From contig JAITAI010000197.1 in assembly GCA_031284195.1 (NCBI GenBank), positions 1 to 5,882 of the forward strand: a stretch of 5,882 nucleotides of DNA, given 5' to 3'. This stretch comes from Treponema sp. (GTDB lineage Bacteria > Spirochaetota > Spirochaetia > Treponematales > Breznakiellaceae). Shown here piece by piece: positions 4,239 through 5,882 of the stretch. A program made the translations under genes and the position numbers. The notes under the pieces were generated by a model. That model made no database searches, had not been told where the DNA came from, and was given only the letters and a program-made list of their open reading frames with translations. Within the stretch, counting starts at the first letter, position 1; each line of letters opens with the position of its first letter.

Positions 4239-5882
4239 ATGCCTAAAATTGAAGTAAACGAAGCGGTGTTTTATGCGCTGGCAAATTGGGATACTCTGAA
4301 AACCGGGGAGGATCCACGGGCTGCCCTCGAAATGGTCCTCACCTGTGCCAAAGCGGAACTGGACGAGGATTCGGATAAAAACCTCCCCATAGCGGAACGG
4401 ACCCTCAAAATCGAACTCAACGACACCAATAGACCTGACCTTTGGGGCACTGCAGGCTGTGCCCGGCAGCTTCGGATTTACCAGGGGGGAGCGCGGCCCC
4501 AGTACCCCTTCTTCTCATCTCCAGGGAACAGGCAAAAGGCCCAGCAGCAGGTACTGGTAGAGGCCAGCGTCCAAGGAGTACGGCCTTACTTAGCCGGGTT
4601 CATTGCCGCGGGGAAAGAGATCACCGATGCGGCGCTCCGGGATATGATCCAGACCCAAGAAAAGTTGGCCTGGAATTTTGGGCGTAAGCGCCGGACGATC
4701 TCCATGGGCTTGTACCGGATTGCCGCCATTACCTGGCCCATCACCTACAAAGCCGTGGATCCTGACGCCGTATCCTTTATCCCCCTCCAATGGGATGTAC
4801 CCCTCACCCTGACCGAGATCCTCAAGCAGCATCCTAAGGGCAAGGAATATGCCTTTATCCAGGAACATGAACCCCTGCATCCCCTCCTGATCGATGGGGC
4901 AGGAGCCATACTATCCTATCCACCGATCATCAATTCCGCAGACCTCGGTGCGGTACAGGTTGGGGATAAAGATCTCTTCGTGGAAATCACCGGCACGGAT
5001 ATGCCTTCGGTAAGCCTGGCAGCCTCTATCATGGCCTGCGATCTAGCGGACCAGGGCTACACCATCAAGCCGGTAGAGGTGGTATATGCCTACGATACCC
5101 CCTTTGGTCGCACCTTTACCAGCCCCTATTATTTTCAAGAGCCGGTTTTCTGTGCTCTGGGACGGATACAGCAGCTTTTGGGAGAGCAACTCGATGGAAC
5201 TACCTGTATTGCCGCACTGGAACGGATGGGATGCCGGGCTGAACAGGGGCAAGGCCGTGAACAGGGCGCGCCAGAGGAAACTGAGGGTATCCGGCTCTAT
5301 CCTCCAGAATACCGGAACGATTTTCTCCACGCTGCGGATGTGGCCGAAGACGTGATGATAGGCCGGGGGCTGAGTACTTTTACCCCGGAACGGCCTCAGG
5401 ATTTCACCATAGGCAGGCTTACCCCGATTACCTCCTTTAGCCGCAAGGTGAAAGCGATTTTTGTGGGTATGGGGTACCAGGAGATGATCTACAACTACCT
5501 GGGTTCCCGAAAGGACCTGGTAGATAAGATGCGAGGGGATGGAAGCAGGATAATCCGTATTGCCAATCCCATGTCCGAACACTATGAATATGTCCGGGAC
5601 GGGATAGTAGCCTCCCTTTTAATGAGTGAGGCTGTATCGGGTCACGCAGGATATCCCCATCGGATCTTTGAGATCGGCAAGGTAGCCTACCGGGAAGATC
5701 AGGAAAACGACGGCACCTGTACCCGGCAATACCTGGGTTTTCTCACTGCTGATAAAGACGCCACCTTCAACACCGCCGCAGGGCAGCTTCAGACCCTTTT
5801 CTATTATATTGCCCGGGAATACACCCTAGCGGAGTCTCAAGACCCCCGGTTCATTCCAGGCCGTGGGGCGACGATCCGGTAT
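4239..5882 (+). CDS. pheT: Phenylalanyl-tRNA synthetase beta subunit, archaeal/spirochaete type, 3' end cut off by window edge
   Basis: PheT pairs with PheS as an alpha2-beta2 enzyme that charges tRNA-Phe in the cytoplasm. 548 codons are read without a stop. The MPKIEVNE start and ELNDTNRPDLWG (59-70) are typical of the shorter archaeal/eukaryotic-style beta subunit, which lacks the N-terminal EMAP-like tRNA-binding domain of most bacterial PheT. A B3/B4 region (roughly 90-270) is followed by the B5 region with YPPEYRNDFLHAADVAEDV (354-372), then a catalytic-like core with ANPMSEHYEYVRDG (442-455) and HRIFEIGKV (474-482). The end should lie some tens of codons beyond the edge. A Q/E/G-rich segment (about 335-349) before the PPEYR motif looks like a flexible insertion. 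No PheS gene is in view, and I see no T-box or Phe leader peptide upstream. Identity is secure. Confidence 0.94.
   Translation, partial: MPKIEVNEAVFYALANWDTLKTGEDPRAALEMVLTCAKAELDEDSDKNLPIAERTLKIELNDTNRPDLWGTAGCARQLRIYQGGARPQYPFFSSPGNRQKAQQQVLVEASVQGVRPYLAGFIAAGKEITDAALRDMIQTQEKLAWNFGRKRRTISMGLYRIAAITWPITYKAVDPDAVSFIPLQWDVPLTLTEILKQHPKGKEYAFIQEHEPLHPLLIDGAGAILSYPPIINSADLGAVQVGDKDLFVEITGTDMPSVSLAASIMACDLADQGYTIKPVEVVYAYDTPFGRTFTSPYYFQEPVFCALGRIQQLLGEQLDGTTCIAALERMGCRAEQGQGREQGAPEETEGIRLYPPEYRNDFLHAADVAEDVMIGRGLSTFTPERPQDFTIGRLTPITSFSRKVKAIFVGMGYQEMIYNYLGSRKDLVDKMRGDGSRIIRIANPMSEHYEYVRDGIVASLLMSEAVSGHAGYPHRIFEIGKVAYREDQENDGTCTRQYLGFLTADKDATFNTAAGQLQTLFYYIAREYTLAESQDPRFIPGRGATIRY

Overview
The window looks like a piece of a spirochaete chromosome, most likely a Treponema of the termite-gut type. 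This is an inference from gene content: an archaeal/eukaryotic-style phenylalanyl-tRNA synthetase beta subunit, which spirochaetes carry, a divergent MurE, and moderate to high GC in the two housekeeping genes. No rRNA or other phylogenetic marker is present to confirm it.

Layout. (1) Positions 1-1051, minus strand: a stand-alone FIST-domain sensory protein, its C-terminal end cut off by the window edge. (2) Positions 1052-1411: a gene-free divergent region. On the minus strand it holds a near-consensus sigma-70 promoter (TTGACT, 17 bp, TACAAT). About 35 bp past the predicted start of that transcript lies a terminator-like hairpin with a U-run, and further on a 9-bp inverted repeat just before the FIST ribosome binding site. 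This could be a short RNA or an attenuated leader controlling the FIST gene. (3) Positions 1412-3013, plus strand: murE, complete, with all ligase motifs and an unusual amino-acid-specificity loop. (4) Positions 3014-4238: about 1.2 kb without an intact gene. Read in several frames of the minus strand, it is a decayed insertion sequence whose transposase pieces fit the ISAs1 family (AIDGK catalytic motif, KALHIV, EYFTELDFSA, SLPYVLDVGFGED and a C-terminal WFNEYL in the expected order, split by frameshifts and with the middle missing). The ends are related inverted repeats beginning CAGGGCTA. A second, roughly 308-bp non-autonomous element with related ends appears to have inserted in the transposase at its conserved SL codons, leaving an imperfect 10-bp target duplication, and it contains a 21-bp near-perfect palindrome. 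(5) Positions 4239-5882, plus strand: pheT, running off the right edge.

The housekeeping genes are unrelated in pathway (peptidoglycan synthesis and tRNA charging). Each probably has its own transcription signals, with the dead IS lying between them. The most interesting parts are the nested-element architecture and the leader of the FIST gene.
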